51,564 bases of DNA from Bdellovibrionia bacterium (lineage in GTDB: Bacteria; Bdellovibrionota; Bdellovibrionia; Bdellovibrionales; JAGQZY01), in assembly GCA_030424665.1 (NCBI GenBank), contig JAUHWN010000010.1, positions 1 through 51,564 of the forward strand, written 5' to 3'. Of the stretch, positions 1 to 11,059 are shown piece after piece. How positions within the stretch are numbered: position 1 is the first letter of the stretch; every line of letters begins with the position of its first letter. Under the pieces are notes generated by a model. The model searched no databases and was not told the DNA's origin. It was given only the letters and a program-made list of their open reading frames with translations. The translations under genes and the position numbers were made by a program.

Positions 1-1
1 G

Positions 2-175
2 CTAAAGAGTTTTGGTCTTAACCACAATGAGTGGCTCGTAAAATGCCCACCCCTGAGTGGCCACTTTAGGATCATGCATAAAACCATCAAAGATCTACAA
101 ATGAAAGGACGTCTCAACCGCCCGGGTGGCTCGATTATAAAAAACCTTATGATCACTGGAGATTTGGCAAGCTAA
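2..175 (+). CDS. C-terminal fragment of an unrecognised protein (cut by window edge)
   Basis: An open frame runs from the window edge to a TAA at 173-175 and would give the last 57 residues of a protein. The fragment is basic and probably helical, and has no motif that I recognise. It converges on the minus-strand gene that follows and overlaps its stop codon by 4 bases, a spacing common for real convergent genes. The start lies outside the window. It could also be a chance open frame. Confidence 0.45.
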   Translation, partial: LKSFGLNHNEWLVKCPPLSGHFRIMHKTIKDLQMKGRLNRPGGSIIKNLMITGDLAS

Positions 176-777
176 TGATAGGACTCGCAACGAACTGACA
201 TTATCGATCGGTTCCAAGTCTCGGTTCGCCCCAATTTATCGCTTCCCGGAAGAGTCACAAAAAGTTCTTCGCGTAGAGCTTCCCAGTTTTTTTCGCCAAA
301 AAGTCGAATGACCTGGTTTTTAAGGCGGCAATAAATGGCTATCTCTGAACCAGAAAGCCAGCCGTTTCGAGAGGCATAAGAGACTGGGGGCTTATTTCCC
401 CAGGCGAGCTCAGTCATTAATTTTAAAGTCGTAAAAAGATACTTTTTCACTTGGGACCCAACGGCCGAGCCACACTCTCCCGGCAAAGCCTTGAGGTCCC
501 TATTTATTCGCTTGAGCTCTCTGAAAAAAGCAAAGCAGCCACCCATTGAATTGGAGTGAGCACACTCAGCAAGGGACTTCTTAATTTTGGGTTCGAAGGT
601 CTGCCCCATTCGCCGCTCTTGGTAAAGGTAGCCCTCTTGGTTTTTTTCGAAAATTTCAATTTGAATATCACAAAGTGTTTTTGGTGGCTCTATAATAGTA
701 ATGAGGAAGAGACCGGCACCAATGCCAAGCAATCCAAGTAGACCTTTAGGTAATGAAGCAATTAAGCGCTCTATCAT
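172..777 (-). CDS. Membrane-anchored protein of unknown function, 201 aa
   Basis: No family recognised. Residues 11-30 form one hydrophobic segment (GLLGLLGIGAGLFLITII) after a short basic start, so the protein is probably anchored in the inner membrane with a periplasmic body of about 170 residues. The body has several cysteines (near residues 36, 72, 81 and 102) that could form disulfides in the periplasm. The ATG at 777 is the only start that keeps the anchor. It is transcribed away from the next secreted gene's stop with a short gap. Confidence 0.7.
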   Translation of the reverse strand: MIERLIASLPKGLLGLLGIGAGLFLITIIEPPKTLCDIQIEIFEKNQEGYLYQERRMGQTFEPKIKKSLAECAHSNSMGGCFAFFRELKRINRDLKALPGECGSAVGSQVKKYLFTTLKLMTELAWGNKPPVSYASRNGWLSGSEIAIYCRLKNQVIRLFGEKNWEALREELFVTLPGSDKLGRTETWNRSIMSVRCESYH

Positions 778-819
778 ATTATTATTATAGACGAGCTTGG
801 ACTAAGAATGCAAAAGGCC

Positions 820-1329
820 TTATTTGACCGCTTTACCACAGCTCCCCAGAGTTTCCGGATTTATTGGATTTTTAGCTTTCCAGCCCGTTTGCACCCAAGA
901 ACTTCGGTCTTTAGGACAGAAAAAGATTCGGTACTTATTATCAACCTTATATATTCGCGCCAGATGGGCTAGCTGCTCAAAGGCCGACTTGAGATTACGC
1001 CGTCGGATCTCATCCTGAGTCGTCTGGGTAAGCTCAAGACGACTTTTGGCCGCATCTAAAATCTTATTGAGATGACTTCGAGAATACTCCTCAATCACCA
1101 GGGATGCTGATTTAGCATCATCAATTTGCTTAAGAGTCTGGTTGAGGCTTGCAGTAATTTCGTTTTCATTTTGATTATAAAAAGAGGTCTGTAGGTCCAC
1201 AGTTTGCCCAAGTAGTTCATTTACTTCTTGGGTCAGGCTCTCATCTAATACAATGGCCCGCCGAGCATCGGCCGAGTTTATGTAAAAGCTGAATAAAAAA
1301 CCGAGAGAAACTGTGATAACAAATTTCAT
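820..1329 (-). CDS. Secreted protein of unknown function, 169 aa
   Basis: The N-terminus MKFVITVSLGFLFSFYINSADA is a Sec signal peptide with likely cleavage after ADA. The mature part is mainly helical and charged for about 100 residues, then ends with a Cys-bearing segment (FFCPKDRSSW, with a second Cys near the end) that may form a disulfide. A purine-rich ribosome binding site (GTGGGGATAT) precedes the ATG at 1329. No family recognised. It lies in a run of minus-strand genes for exported proteins. Confidence 0.75.
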   Translation of the reverse strand: MKFVITVSLGFLFSFYINSADARRAIVLDESLTQEVNELLGQTVDLQTSFYNQNENEITASLNQTLKQIDDAKSASLVIEEYSRSHLNKILDAAKSRLELTQTTQDEIRRRNLKSAFEQLAHLARIYKVDNKYRIFFCPKDRSSWVQTGWKAKNPINPETLGSCGKAVK

Positions 1330-1503
1330 ATATCCCCACTTAATACCAACATCTTGTTATCGGACTTGAGATTCCATTACATTAATCGAGGGGACTAATT
1401 GAAACAATTAATATTTGGTAAATATCAAAGACTGCCCAAAAATTTGTCAATTTCTCGAACTATTTGAGCAGTTAAAGCAAGTCACTGTATTTACTAGAAG
1501 AAT

Positions 1504-2346
1504 TTAATCCAGAAATTCATCAGCCGACTTAGTGTCGAGTGTATCTATAGCATTCAGAAAAAAAGTAGGTATCTCACCTTTTGAGCTTTCACTGGTCATA
1601 ATCTCGATAATTTTCTTATTTGCCTGCCTTTGAACATTCAGCAGTTTTGAATAAGCTTGCTTGTTAAGTGATACCGAAAAGTTAGAAAAAATGGGAGACA
1701 GGGAGTTGGGTGCAGAACTATGTTTATGGGGTTTAATGAAACTCGCTACTGACTTGAAATGATCAACAAACAACTCATGGGATAGACTAAAGTTCCCTTT
1801 TAGACTTCTCCATCGATTTTCATCCCATTTGACTAGACCATCTTTTTCTAGCTGTTTGACTCGCTCAAGACCTAAAAAACCAAAGAGCTCAGTTAACTGC
1901 TCCTCCTTTAAGCCAGCCTCATGACTGGATAGCTTGAAAATAAGGTAATCCAAAGGGTCTTTCAAACGTAGACTTAAGTCTTCGGAGTAACTGAGCTGGT
2001 CTATTTCTCTTACATAGTTTATTTTGGATTCGAGAAATTTTCCCATTTCCACGGGTAAGCTTTGTAGAAGCTTTTTGATGTCGTCTGTTCCGTTAATAAA
2101 ACTGAGTAAACTCAAAATAGTAGTCATCGTCGGGAGAGTTTTGATCTGCCCTTTATACAAGCGTCTCAAACTTGGTTCACTGACACTTACCTTTTTACTT
2201 AAACTATTGAGGGTCAGATGACTGTTTTTAGCAATAAAAGATCTCAGCTCCTTCTGCAAGTAGCACAAAAGATCCTTTCGAATGTCTGACTCATCATCAC
2301 ACGAAGTTTTAGCTACCTTCGATATAGAGTTTTCGACTTCCGCCAC
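1504..2346 (-). CDS. HTH-containing regulator-like protein, 280 aa (TIGR02147/DUF4423-like)
   Basis: Residues about 45-75 (LTLNSLSKKVSVSEPSLRRLYKG) look like a helix-turn-helix of the XRE or lambda type. A second region near residues 165-195 (FGFLGLERVKQLEKDGLVKWD) resembles a winged helix. This layout and length resemble the TIGR02147/DUF4423 proteins that are abundant in Bdellovibrio, but the match is from memory and loose. The start is a GTG at 2346 with a strong GGAGG about 9 bases upstream, placed inside the end of the preceding secreted-protein gene (38-base overlap), so translation is probably coupled to it. Confidence 0.65.
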   Translation of the reverse strand: MAEVENSISKVAKTSCDDESDIRKDLLCYLQKELRSFIAKNSHLTLNSLSKKVSVSEPSLRRLYKGQIKTLPTMTTILSLLSFINGTDDIKKLLQSLPVEMGKFLESKINYVREIDQLSYSEDLSLRLKDPLDYLIFKLSSHEAGLKEEQLTELFGFLGLERVKQLEKDGLVKWDENRWRSLKGNFSLSHELFVDHFKSVASFIKPHKHSSAPNSLSPIFSNFSVSLNKQAYSKLLNVQRQANKKIIEIMTSESSKGEIPTFFLNAIDTLDTKSADEFLD

Positions 2347-2899
2347 TAAACTCGCCTCCGTTTAATACGGCTTCGCGGTAACTGTGCTCAGAGTCGCACG
2401 AACCAATTGAATAGTAATGGGAACCTAAATACTTATCACTTTCATAACGATTCTGAGATGTTCTCCGGTAAAAGTCGACCTTGTAGACCAAGCTGCCAAA
2501 CTCACTCAACGGAGCCCAAATAACCGAATAACGATGTTTCTCACAAATAATTCGTCGATCTCTTGCTGAGTTAAGTGAAGCAGCTTCTGCTTCTGCTTCA
2601 CTATCGAAATAAGCCCACGAGGTCCCCGTCCGGACTCCGAAGAGCTCACATTCTTTTCGTGGAGTTCTTGTTTGTATGGTATTCGAGTAGACGCATAGAT
2701 TATTTGGCTTAATAAACGAGCTTGTGCCTGGAAAGCTTCGGTTACCTATTTTTTTTAGAAAGTGTCGAGAGTAAAAGGCCTCTTCTGAACTCATCGAATC
2801 AAACAACTCTTGTGCTCTCTTCTGATAAGCGTCTGAACCTCGAGCCTCGCTTAGGCTCGCAATTAGCAATAGGCTTAAAACTATGATCAAAGCCCTCAT
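2309..2899 (-). CDS. Secreted protein of unknown function, paralogue of the next gene
   Basis: I chose the ATG at 2899 (GGGGGT ribosome binding site just upstream) over the earlier start at 2923 because it gives a clean signal peptide, MRALIIVLSLLLIASLSEA. The mature protein begins SDAYQKRAQELFDSM and is clearly related to the protein at 3051-3719: both share the SDxYQ.RAQ.LF.SM start, the FPGT/IPGT and NLC...NTIQT segments, and a tail of the form KVDFYR+T...RY...K..GSH.Y...SC. Conserved cysteines suggest disulfides in the periplasm. Function unknown. Confidence 0.75.
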   Translation of the reverse strand: MRALIIVLSLLLIASLSEARGSDAYQKRAQELFDSMSSEEAFYSRHFLKKIGNRSFPGTSSFIKPNNLCVYSNTIQTRTPRKECELFGVRTGTSWAYFDSEAEAEAASLNSARDRRIICEKHRYSVIWAPLSEFGSLVYKVDFYRRTSQNRYESDKYLGSHYYSIGSCDSEHSYREAVLNGGEFSGGSRKLYIEGS

Positions 2900-2993
2900 C
2901 TTACCCCCTAAATTTTCGTTCAACCTACTTTAAATCTCTAATATGTTTCAAATTTTGCGGATGTAATTGTAATTTCTATAGGCGCTAAACGCT

Positions 2994-3022
2994 AAAAAGC
3001 CTCTCAATCATATTTGAGAGGC
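2994..3022 (-). terminator. Intrinsic terminator after the 3051-3719 gene
   Basis: GCCTCTCAA (2999-3007) and TTGAGAGGC (3014-3022) form a 9-bp stem with a 6-base loop. Read on the minus strand the stem is followed by a T run (2994-2998). It would end transcription of the secreted-protein gene just upstream, before the next secreted paralogue. Confidence 0.8.
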
Positions 3023-3050
3023 TTATCTGGACAATGACTCACTTTAAAAA

Positions 3051-3719
3051 TTATCGACAACTAGCGAGTCTGTATCTGTGGCTACCCACGAATTTGCTTC
3101 TGTCGTATCTGTCGTGAGCTGTTTTGCGGTAGAAATCAACTTTGAAAGTTGTTGAAATAGTTTGCTTAACCATTCCCTCTTGCATACAGAATTCAGAACC
3201 ACGAGCACTACTACTCTCATCTGCAAACCTTCTAGCTCGAGCGAGTGAAGTAAAGGTTCTAGTATCATCATCATGTCTCTTCACGCCCCAAAGAACACAT
3301 TTTTCAACCATACTCACTAATGGCGCAGACATGATTTTGCTGTAAGAGTTAGAGCACATAGGGCGTCCCTTACCGTTAGACCCTTCAGCTTTATCCTTAG
3401 CTCTGTGGTAGCTAGAAAAAACTGCCGTGTACTTTCCGTACTCGCTTTCTCTCAAATTCACTGTCCACTCAGTACAAACTTCACGAGCCGAAGTTGTTTG
3501 AATCGTATTTCCGGTCGTACAGAGATTTCTTGGTGAATACCAAGTACCCGTTCCAGGAATATGAATGTTAGACATTTTTTTACTGAATTCATTAGCCGAG
3601 TAAGCTTCTGTAGCAGTCATAGAATTGAAGAGTGCTTGAGCTCGATCTTGGTAGCGGTCACTATCAGCGTACACTGACAAACTAAATAATACTGTAATAA
3701 CTAAAATAAGTTGTTTCAT
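3051..3719 (-). CDS. Secreted protein of unknown function, 222 aa
   Basis: The N-terminus MKQLILVITVLFSLSVYA is a signal peptide. The ATG at 3719 has a good GGGGA ribosome binding site. The mature protein shares its start, middle and tail with the protein at 2309-2899, so the two arose by tandem duplication. This copy has an extra central segment of about 40 residues. Six or more cysteines suggest a disulfide-stabilised exported protein. It has its own terminator at 2994-3022. Confidence 0.75.
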   Translation of the reverse strand: MKQLILVITVLFSLSVYADSDRYQDRAQALFNSMTATEAYSANEFSKKMSNIHIPGTGTWYSPRNLCTTGNTIQTTSAREVCTEWTVNLRESEYGKYTAVFSSYHRAKDKAEGSNGKGRPMCSNSYSKIMSAPLVSMVEKCVLWGVKRHDDDTRTFTSLARARRFADESSSARGSEFCMQEGMVKQTISTTFKVDFYRKTAHDRYDRSKFVGSHRYRLASCR

Positions 3720-3810
3720 AGGTTCCCCTTTTGAAGCGTTTGATTTAAGCGAGTGTTAAATTGGCGAGTATAAGGGGTCAATTCAAGGGTGATTCGTATC
3801 TAGAATTAGA

Positions 3811-3833
3811 TCGTCACCAATTCAAAGTGACGA
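3811..3833. repeat. Short inverted repeat in the 3720-3959 gap
   Basis: TCGTCAC and GTGACGA face each other across 9 bases. It lies in a 240-base gap with no gene and could be an operator or a weak hairpin. No T run follows, so it is not a clear terminator. Confidence 0.35.
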
Positions 3834-3959
3834 ATTTATATTCGATCTCTTAGAATTCACCTTCGTCATTCGAGAAATCGATTAGTTGAAGACGGAGCTT
3901 TGCGAAAATTTTCAGTGATCACAAATGCGGAAATAATTAAGTTACATCCTAAACGAAGC

Positions 3960-5324
3960 CTAAAACTTTACGAGCATCGAAGCGAATATTTGGAAAATAA
4001 CGTTTTCTGCAGGGGTCGAAGCCTCTTTTAAGGCGGCCCCTGGAAGAAATGCTGACAATCGAATACGAGAGTTAAAGCCGTAGTCATAGTCTTGGTCAAA
4101 CCACAAATCGAACTCCGACCCAAGGTCTCCTTCGTCGGCCTTGAGGGTGCTTCCAAGTGCTAAATTGTAATTAGAATCGAAATTAACCCCACCACCTGGG
4201 TTCGACTTGCTAAAGTTGAGATACTCAAAACCGAGTAAGGATGAATCGTAAAAGCTGAATTGAAAACCAACACGATAATAGGTGAGATTTCCCCAGCGAA
4301 GAACATCCATTCGTCCGGCATTTCTATGGAGGTTGTAATAGAGGCTCTGGTAGGTTGAAACATTCTGTCCGAGAAGCTGACTATCCTCTCCACCTGAGTC
4401 TTTGTGAAAACCAAGCCAAAAGTTAAAATTGTAAAGATCCGGAAGGGGGATGGAGAATTCGATATCCATAAGACTCCCCTCGAAGTTTTGCTCGAAATTT
4501 GTAGAGGCGTCGATTTTACCTTTTTGTTTTCCAAACTGCTTTGCTAAGGCGACATCAAAATTGAAAATACCTATAAAACCCTTAAATCCAATACTCAAGT
4601 GCTGCAAATTTACTTTTGGAGAAGTGGGAAAGACACCATTATCAATGGTTTCATCCCGCACGAATTGCGCAAAGTGAAAGTTAAAACGAGTGAGGTTTTC
4701 GGGAAGATCCTTGAGGTCACCATTTATTATGTAGAGATTAGATTCGGGGTCATTCGTTAAAAATCCCGCAACAGTCCCTTGCTTAAGTTCAGCGAGTTTT
4801 ACCAGGTAGAGATCAAAAAACGCAAAATCTGTTTCGAAGGCAAATCGAGTTCCGTCGAAAACATAGGGCACTTGCTCGTATGGATTAGCGGCAAAAAACT
4901 TTTCATCTGAGATGTTAATCTCAAAGCGCCCAAAATAAATATTGAGACTATCGTTTGGCTTCCACCAACCGTAAAACAGGTTCACAAGAAAGGCATCCGT
5001 TGTCTGCTGGGGGTCTTGACTCTGTCCTAAGACGCCGGTGTAAAGAAGTCGTGCTTTCGAGTAGATTCGCTCGCCTTTTTGAACTTTGAAGTCGATCAGT
5101 CCACGCGCTTCGAAATTTGCAATTTCGTCATTGGCTCCGTCGACACCACTTGGATTCTCGAACTTTCTGTATCGGAGTCGGTATTCGCCCGTAGGGATAA
5201 AATCAACTTCTTGGGGTTTTTCTTCTTCAACTTTTGTTTGCGCCACTCGCCGAGGAGTTTGGGCAAGAACCGAAAACGAAAATAGAGATAGAACTAAAAT
5301 TGTGAAAAGTACTCGAGCTGTCAT
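3960..5324 (-). CDS. Outer-membrane beta-barrel protein (alginate-export/porin-like), about 454 aa
   Basis: The frame is open to 5465, but a signal peptide only appears from the ATG at 5324 (MTARVLFTILVLSLFSFSVLAQ), so I start there. The mature protein has many alternating aromatic and polar strands (for example YRLRYRKFENP, LYTGVLGQ, FYGWWKPND.LNIYFGRFE) and ends in Phe, the usual final residue of barrel proteins recognised by BamA. The first half resembles the alginate-export porin family. It probably lets small anionic or sugar-like solutes cross the outer membrane; the substrate is unknown. No strong ribosome binding site is seen at the chosen start. Confidence 0.7.
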   Translation of the reverse strand: MTARVLFTILVLSLFSFSVLAQTPRRVAQTKVEEEKPQEVDFIPTGEYRLRYRKFENPSGVDGANDEIANFEARGLIDFKVQKGERIYSKARLLYTGVLGQSQDPQQTTDAFLVNLFYGWWKPNDSLNIYFGRFEINISDEKFFAANPYEQVPYVFDGTRFAFETDFAFFDLYLVKLAELKQGTVAGFLTNDPESNLYIINGDLKDLPENLTRFNFHFAQFVRDETIDNGVFPTSPKVNLQHLSIGFKGFIGIFNFDVALAKQFGKQKGKIDASTNFEQNFEGSLMDIEFSIPLPDLYNFNFWLGFHKDSGGEDSQLLGQNVSTYQSLYYNLHRNAGRMDVLRWGNLTYYRVGFQFSFYDSSLLGFEYLNFSKSNPGGGVNFDSNYNLALGSTLKADEGDLGSEFDLWFDQDYDYGFNSRIRLSAFLPGAALKEASTPAENVIFQIFASMLVKF

Positions 5325-5421
5325 ATCTATATAATATCGACTGCACCTGAGCTCTTGCATTTCTTTCAGTGCAACTTGTCCTAGGTCCGAGGCTTGATTT
5401 GCCTTCGGACCTAGGTATGAC

Positions 5422-6450
5422 CTACTGCACGATCGTGTAAATAGCCAGGTGGTCGGAACCGGCAAAAGGTATCACCTTACCCAGCTTGACCTTGAGACCT
5501 CGGGTAAAGGCGTGATCAATACTTGTACCTGGAAGTTTATTACTTTGCTGGGAGATCGCTGTTGCTCTGGCTGTCCTGATAACACTCTCGCCGAAGAAAT
5601 TTCGCAAGACCTTATAGGGTTTACTATTAGCGTAAACCTTTATTGGGCCAAAGCTAAATAGCTTCAATTTTTTAGGCGCATTAAAGTCGCCAATAACTAA
5701 AGCTCTTTTTAAATTGCCATAATTTCGCCCCAATGCCTGGGCATGGAGGTAGGTGGGGTTTTTCTTGCCATTGAGAAGTTGCCAGCCTGTGCGAAGCTTT
5801 CCACGGCAAACACCCATAACAACCCAAGGATTGGGGAAATGGGTGGTCACGATATTATAGTTTTGACGAAATCGAGTGACCTGAAATTTAACCGACGGAA
5901 AGGCATAGCGCTCTTTTATCAAACTATCATCGGTAAGGATTGGATGTTTACACCTTTTAAGACGACTATCGTTCAGCCAATTGCCCGCGGGCATACGTTT
6001 TCTCTCAAGGTCTTTTAATGGATACCTACTAAAAATACGCAGACCATTTTCTCCGTGATGGGGTGTATATCTAAATATTGTGTGGTGATAGTCATAGTGG
6101 GACTTCAAGAACTCCAAAGTTCCCTCTTGTTTCTCTTTAACTGCGCCAGGGCAATACTCTCCCAGAATAAGAACATCGGGTTTTAAAAGCGGAAACTCTA
6201 ATAGAGCTTCAATATTATCTAATGTATGATCGGGGTTCTCATTGAATTTTTTTCGAGCCTGACTATACTTATCGAGGTTTCTCTCGTACATACACCCAAT
6301 ATTCCACCAAACAACTTTTAGTCCTTTGGTATCAGCAACACTGGTTCGCCAACCAGGAGTCTTGCTAACATCATTTCTATATACAAATTGTTGAGCATAT
6401 GCCGTGGGCATATACAAAACCACGAGTACGAAAATCCATTTCACTCTCAT
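5422..6450 (-). CDS. Secreted endonuclease/exonuclease/phosphatase-family protein, about 342 aa
   Basis: The ATG at 6450 is preferred over 6492 because it starts a signal peptide (MRVKWIFVLVVLYMPTAYAQ). The body shows the EEP-fold landmarks in order: a WWNIG strand, DVLILGEY (catalytic Glu), VTTHFPN, VIGDFNAP (GDFN Asp/Asn), and IDHAFTRG then AGSDHLAIY (final Asp-His). These enzymes are Mg-dependent and cleave phosphodiester bonds in nucleic acids or lipids. Export suggests a role outside the cytoplasm, for example nucleic-acid degradation, but the substrate cannot be told from sequence. Confidence 0.8.
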   Translation of the reverse strand: MRVKWIFVLVVLYMPTAYAQQFVYRNDVSKTPGWRTSVADTKGLKVVWWNIGCMYERNLDKYSQARKKFNENPDHTLDNIEALLEFPLLKPDVLILGEYCPGAVKEKQEGTLEFLKSHYDYHHTIFRYTPHHGENGLRIFSRYPLKDLERKRMPAGNWLNDSRLKRCKHPILTDDSLIKERYAFPSVKFQVTRFRQNYNIVTTHFPNPWVVMGVCRGKLRTGWQLLNGKKNPTYLHAQALGRNYGNLKRALVIGDFNAPKKLKLFSFGPIKVYANSKPYKVLRNFFGESVIRTARATAISQQSNKLPGTSIDHAFTRGLKVKLGKVIPFAGSDHLAIYTIVQ

Positions 6451-6799
6451 AACATTTAACCCATATTCAGTTTTTAGTAATAACTCTCTCACTCTTAAAT
6501 TCTAGAAAACGCGAAACCTTTTAAACGTTCTTACTATTATGTTCTCAATCCTCAGTAGTTCTGCACAAGTGATGTGTCTCATAATGAAACACTCAGCTCT
6601 TATAATTTCGTTTTAATGTCAATCTCTTCAGCTGAGCGCCCTTTATTGTCACTCGCTCTGATTTTTTGAATTCGACATCTTAAGACTACTAAACTCGTTG
6701 AATAAATTTACAACTGAGATATTCCTGATGCTCTATGCACTGTAGTTTCCCGTTAAAAGATCAGATCGAGGAATGTTTATTGCTCTTTAAAAGTATGCG
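6451..6799. other. Intergenic region without a gene
   Basis: This AT-rich stretch separates the divergent EEP-nuclease gene and lipoprotein gene, and should hold both promoters. I see no convincing open frame, RNA gene or long repeat. A possible pair of -35/-10 boxes for the lipoprotein (TTGAAT and TAAACT, about 18 bases apart, around 6667-6696) is weak. Confidence 0.4.
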
Positions 6800-7570
6800 A
6801 TGAGTGGTAAACAATTAAATAAGTCTTTATCTATATTAATAGTGAAATTTACTGTGTTAGGCATTTTCCTTTTCGGATTGAGTGGCTGCGCTACGCTTTT
6901 TCAAAATCGAAATAGACAAACACCACCACCATCGAGTCACCAATTTCCTCCCCCACAAAATGATGAAGAAGTCATTCCGGCGGTAGCGGATGGGCCCGCA
7001 GCCGAAGTGATTCCGGCCGCTTTACCTGCAGTTGAGGTTGACCCCGTGAGAAATGCCGAAGAAGTGGGTAGCCCTGACCCTGAAGTGGCTGCAGTGCCTC
7101 CGGCGCGAGACCCAGAGCCCGTAACACCCATTCGTGTTCCCGAGCCTGAGAGGGTCGTACCAGAAGAACCCCAGGGATTTCCGACCAGTGGTTGGACCTG
7201 CACTACGAATATGGCAAGCCTTAACCAGTCTCTCCTCAATGGTGTCAGTGGGGAGTGGCGATTGAATCGAAGAATTGAACCCGCCACGGCCCGAATCAGA
7301 AATTTTACGGTAGTTCGCACCGCAAGCGGTCTATCAGTAACGGCCATGGGCTTTACTTTTGAAAATGCAACGGTTTGCACCAATCGAAGAGAAGGTTACT
7401 ATCGAATATCGGTGCAGACCTTTCTTGGACCAAAAGAATTTAATATCAGACTTGAGGGTACTTCGAGACTTATATCCTATGATGAGGGTGAGCCTAACGG
7501 CACCTTTGAGCGCACGCGAACATCAGAACTCGCGCCAGGCAGAACTCCAGCAACGGTGGCCGAAACATGA
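6800..7570 (+). CDS. Proline-rich lipoprotein, 256 aa
   Basis: Residues 1-30 form a lipoprotein signal ending in a lipobox (LSGC, Cys about residue 30). A region of about 100 residues rich in Pro, Glu, Ala and Val follows (repeated PEP/VDP/EPE-like units) and is probably an extended linker through the cell wall. A compact C-terminal domain of about 110 residues starts at GWTCTTN and has two cysteines. Function unknown. The stop overlaps the start of the next gene (ATGA), so the two are co-translated. Confidence 0.75.
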   Translation: MSGKQLNKSLSILIVKFTVLGIFLFGLSGCATLFQNRNRQTPPPSSHQFPPPQNDEEVIPAVADGPAAEVIPAALPAVEVDPVRNAEEVGSPDPEVAAVPPARDPEPVTPIRVPEPERVVPEEPQGFPTSGWTCTTNMASLNQSLLNGVSGEWRLNRRIEPATARIRNFTVVRTASGLSVTAMGFTFENATVCTNRREGYYRISVQTFLGPKEFNIRLEGTSRLISYDEGEPNGTFERTRTSELAPGRTPATVAET

Positions 7571-8097
7571 AAACGAGATTGATATTAAAGGCAGTGTTAC
7601 TATTTTGCTTCGTCTTCACAAGTCACCTGGGCTTAGCTGATCCGTCGAAAGGTGTTCGTCCGCAAAATAATAGTTGGAAGTTCTCAAAGACAAATATGAC
7701 TGATTGGGACGTTCTAAAGAAAGCTCCCTATCTCAACTTAGTTGGCGTCTATAACAACCAAAAATTAAAAGCCGTGAACTCTTCGGTGGTTCTTGAAATC
7801 AAGACTCGAATTTCTCCTAAAAAAGTCATTTCTCATTTTTTAAAAGAATCTCAACTGACCAACAAAAAAAGAATGATCCGAAAGAATGAGTTTAGAAAGA
7901 TAAACAACAATCTTTATCTCTCGGAATTTTTGTGGTCCCCGAAAGGACGCTCGCAAGTCCTATCTGTATACTTGATTACAAAAAAGTCGAGACGCTTTCT
8001 GATTGTTACTGACTGGCGTATTGGTGTTCACAAAAAAAATGCAAAAGAAATTCACCAGCTTGCAAAGAATTTTCAAGTCAATAGAGTTGGCTTGTAA
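7567..8097 (+). CDS. Secreted protein of unknown function, 176 aa
   Basis: The start ATG overlaps the stop of the lipoprotein gene by 4 bases. The N-terminus (MKTRLILKAVLLFCFVFTSHLGLA) is a signal peptide. The mature protein is basic and has no recognised domain. As the partner of the lipoprotein it probably works with it in the envelope. It ends directly against the convergent gene at 8098. Confidence 0.7.
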   Translation: MKTRLILKAVLLFCFVFTSHLGLADPSKGVRPQNNSWKFSKTNMTDWDVLKKAPYLNLVGVYNNQKLKAVNSSVVLEIKTRISPKKVISHFLKESQLTNKKRMIRKNEFRKINNNLYLSEFLWSPKGRSQVLSVYLITKKSRRFLIVTDWRIGVHKKNAKEIHQLAKNFQVNRVGL

Positions 8098-8436
8098 TTA
8101 GCCTTCAATTATTGAAAATTCACCTTGTTCGTTGAGCGAGAGAATAACTTTTTCTTTGATCCCCGAAGTAAATCCGAATTGAAACGTCATATAGAGGGTT
8201 TTGCCCTTACCTGAGCGAATATCGAAAACATAGGAAAGTAGCACCCCGTTAATCATTTTCGGGAGCTTTGCCAAAAGTTCTTCGGGGCAGGTAAAGTTCT
8301 TGTCAAAAGCTTCAATCTGAAGACGCTCTAAAGTCCCTGACTTTGTTAGAGAACCATTGAGATAGACAGGCCCTGATTCTCCAATCCCTTCAGAGCGCAA
8401 TTCTATCTGACTGAAACGCAGTATTCCCTCTTGCAT
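8098..8436 (-). CDS. Small protein of unknown function, about 112 aa
   Basis: The frame is open to 8466, but the ATG at 8436 has a GGGAG ribosome binding site 9 bases away and is the better start (MQEGILRFSQIELRSEG). No signal peptide or membrane segment is seen. Alternating hydrophobic residues suggest a beta-rich fold. It converges end to end with the secreted-protein gene at 7567-8097. Confidence 0.55.
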   Translation of the reverse strand: MQEGILRFSQIELRSEGIGESGPVYLNGSLTKSGTLERLQIEAFDKNFTCPEELLAKLPKMINGVLLSYVFDIRSGKGKTLYMTFQFGFTSGIKEKVILSLNEQGEFSIIEG

Positions 8437-8499
8437 GATTGAAGGCTCCCACAGGCCGACCACCAATGCCAGTAGAATTTCATAAACTCTTAATTTTAC

Positions 8500-10447
<1,948 letters not shown>

Positions 10448-10458
<11 letters not shown>

Positions 10459-10774
10459 CTTTATTTCCTTTAGAATAAGCTCCCGTTACAATTTTAAAAA
10501 TATGATCCTTTAGAATTTCATTAACAGTATTGCAGACTACCTTTCTTTTTCGAGGGTCCGCTTCATATTTTTCAATGTATGTAACATTATTTATTCTCAT
10601 CAATCTTCCAGTTTTGTTTCTAAACGTCTTTTTCTTTTTATATCGCTTTTTTCTTAAATCCTTCGCACAGCTTTTGCATTTAGAATCAATTTTTTCACCT
10701 TTGCTATAAAAGTCACTGAGACATTTTTCTTTCTTACACTTTGAGCAAGTCTTCCCATTTTTAGGGGATGACAA
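10448..10774 (-). CDS. Small zinc-finger-like protein, 108 aa
   Basis: The N-terminal 40 residues carry two Cys pairs (CSKCKKEKC and CKSCAK), the pattern of a small treble-clef or HNH-associated zinc finger, followed by a very basic stretch (LRKKRYKKKKTFRNKTGR) suited to nucleic-acid binding. The catalytic His and Asn of an HNH nuclease are not evident. It overlaps the recombinase start by 11 bases, so it is translated just before it and may help recombination. Function inferred from position only. Confidence 0.6.
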
Positions 10775-10783
10775 TTACTTTCC

Positions 10784-11014
10784 TTATTTCTTTCTTTTAA
10801 CTACAACATCAATATCTAAGCCGACAACTTCAGCCATTTCCAAGAGTCTTTCAAAACTAACAGAAGTATTACTACCACGCAGATACTTATTTATATTGTA
10901 CCGCTCAACTCCAATTTGCCGTCCAAGTTCCCCCTGGCTCATTCCAATTCGTTCCATTTCTTTTTCAATCTCTATCAGAATTTTCTCTTTTATTTCCACA
11001 ACACTTCCAGCCAA
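10784..11014 (-). CDS. XRE-family transcription regulator, 76 aa
   Basis: A complete lambda-repressor-type helix-turn-helix fills the protein: MSQGELGRQIGVERYNINKYLRG covers helices 2-3 (residues about 24-46), followed by the packing helices. Single-domain regulators of this size commonly control integrase or transfer genes in mobile elements. It lies nine bases upstream of the zinc-finger gene in the same orientation, so it probably belongs to the recombinase operon. Confidence 0.8.
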   Translation of the reverse strand: MAGSVVEIKEKILIEIEKEMERIGMSQGELGRQIGVERYNINKYLRGSNTSVSFERLLEMAEVVGLDIDVVVKRKK

Positions 11015-11059
11015 TTACACCTCCTAGAATAGTGTATATTTTTAACACTATCAAGCTAT

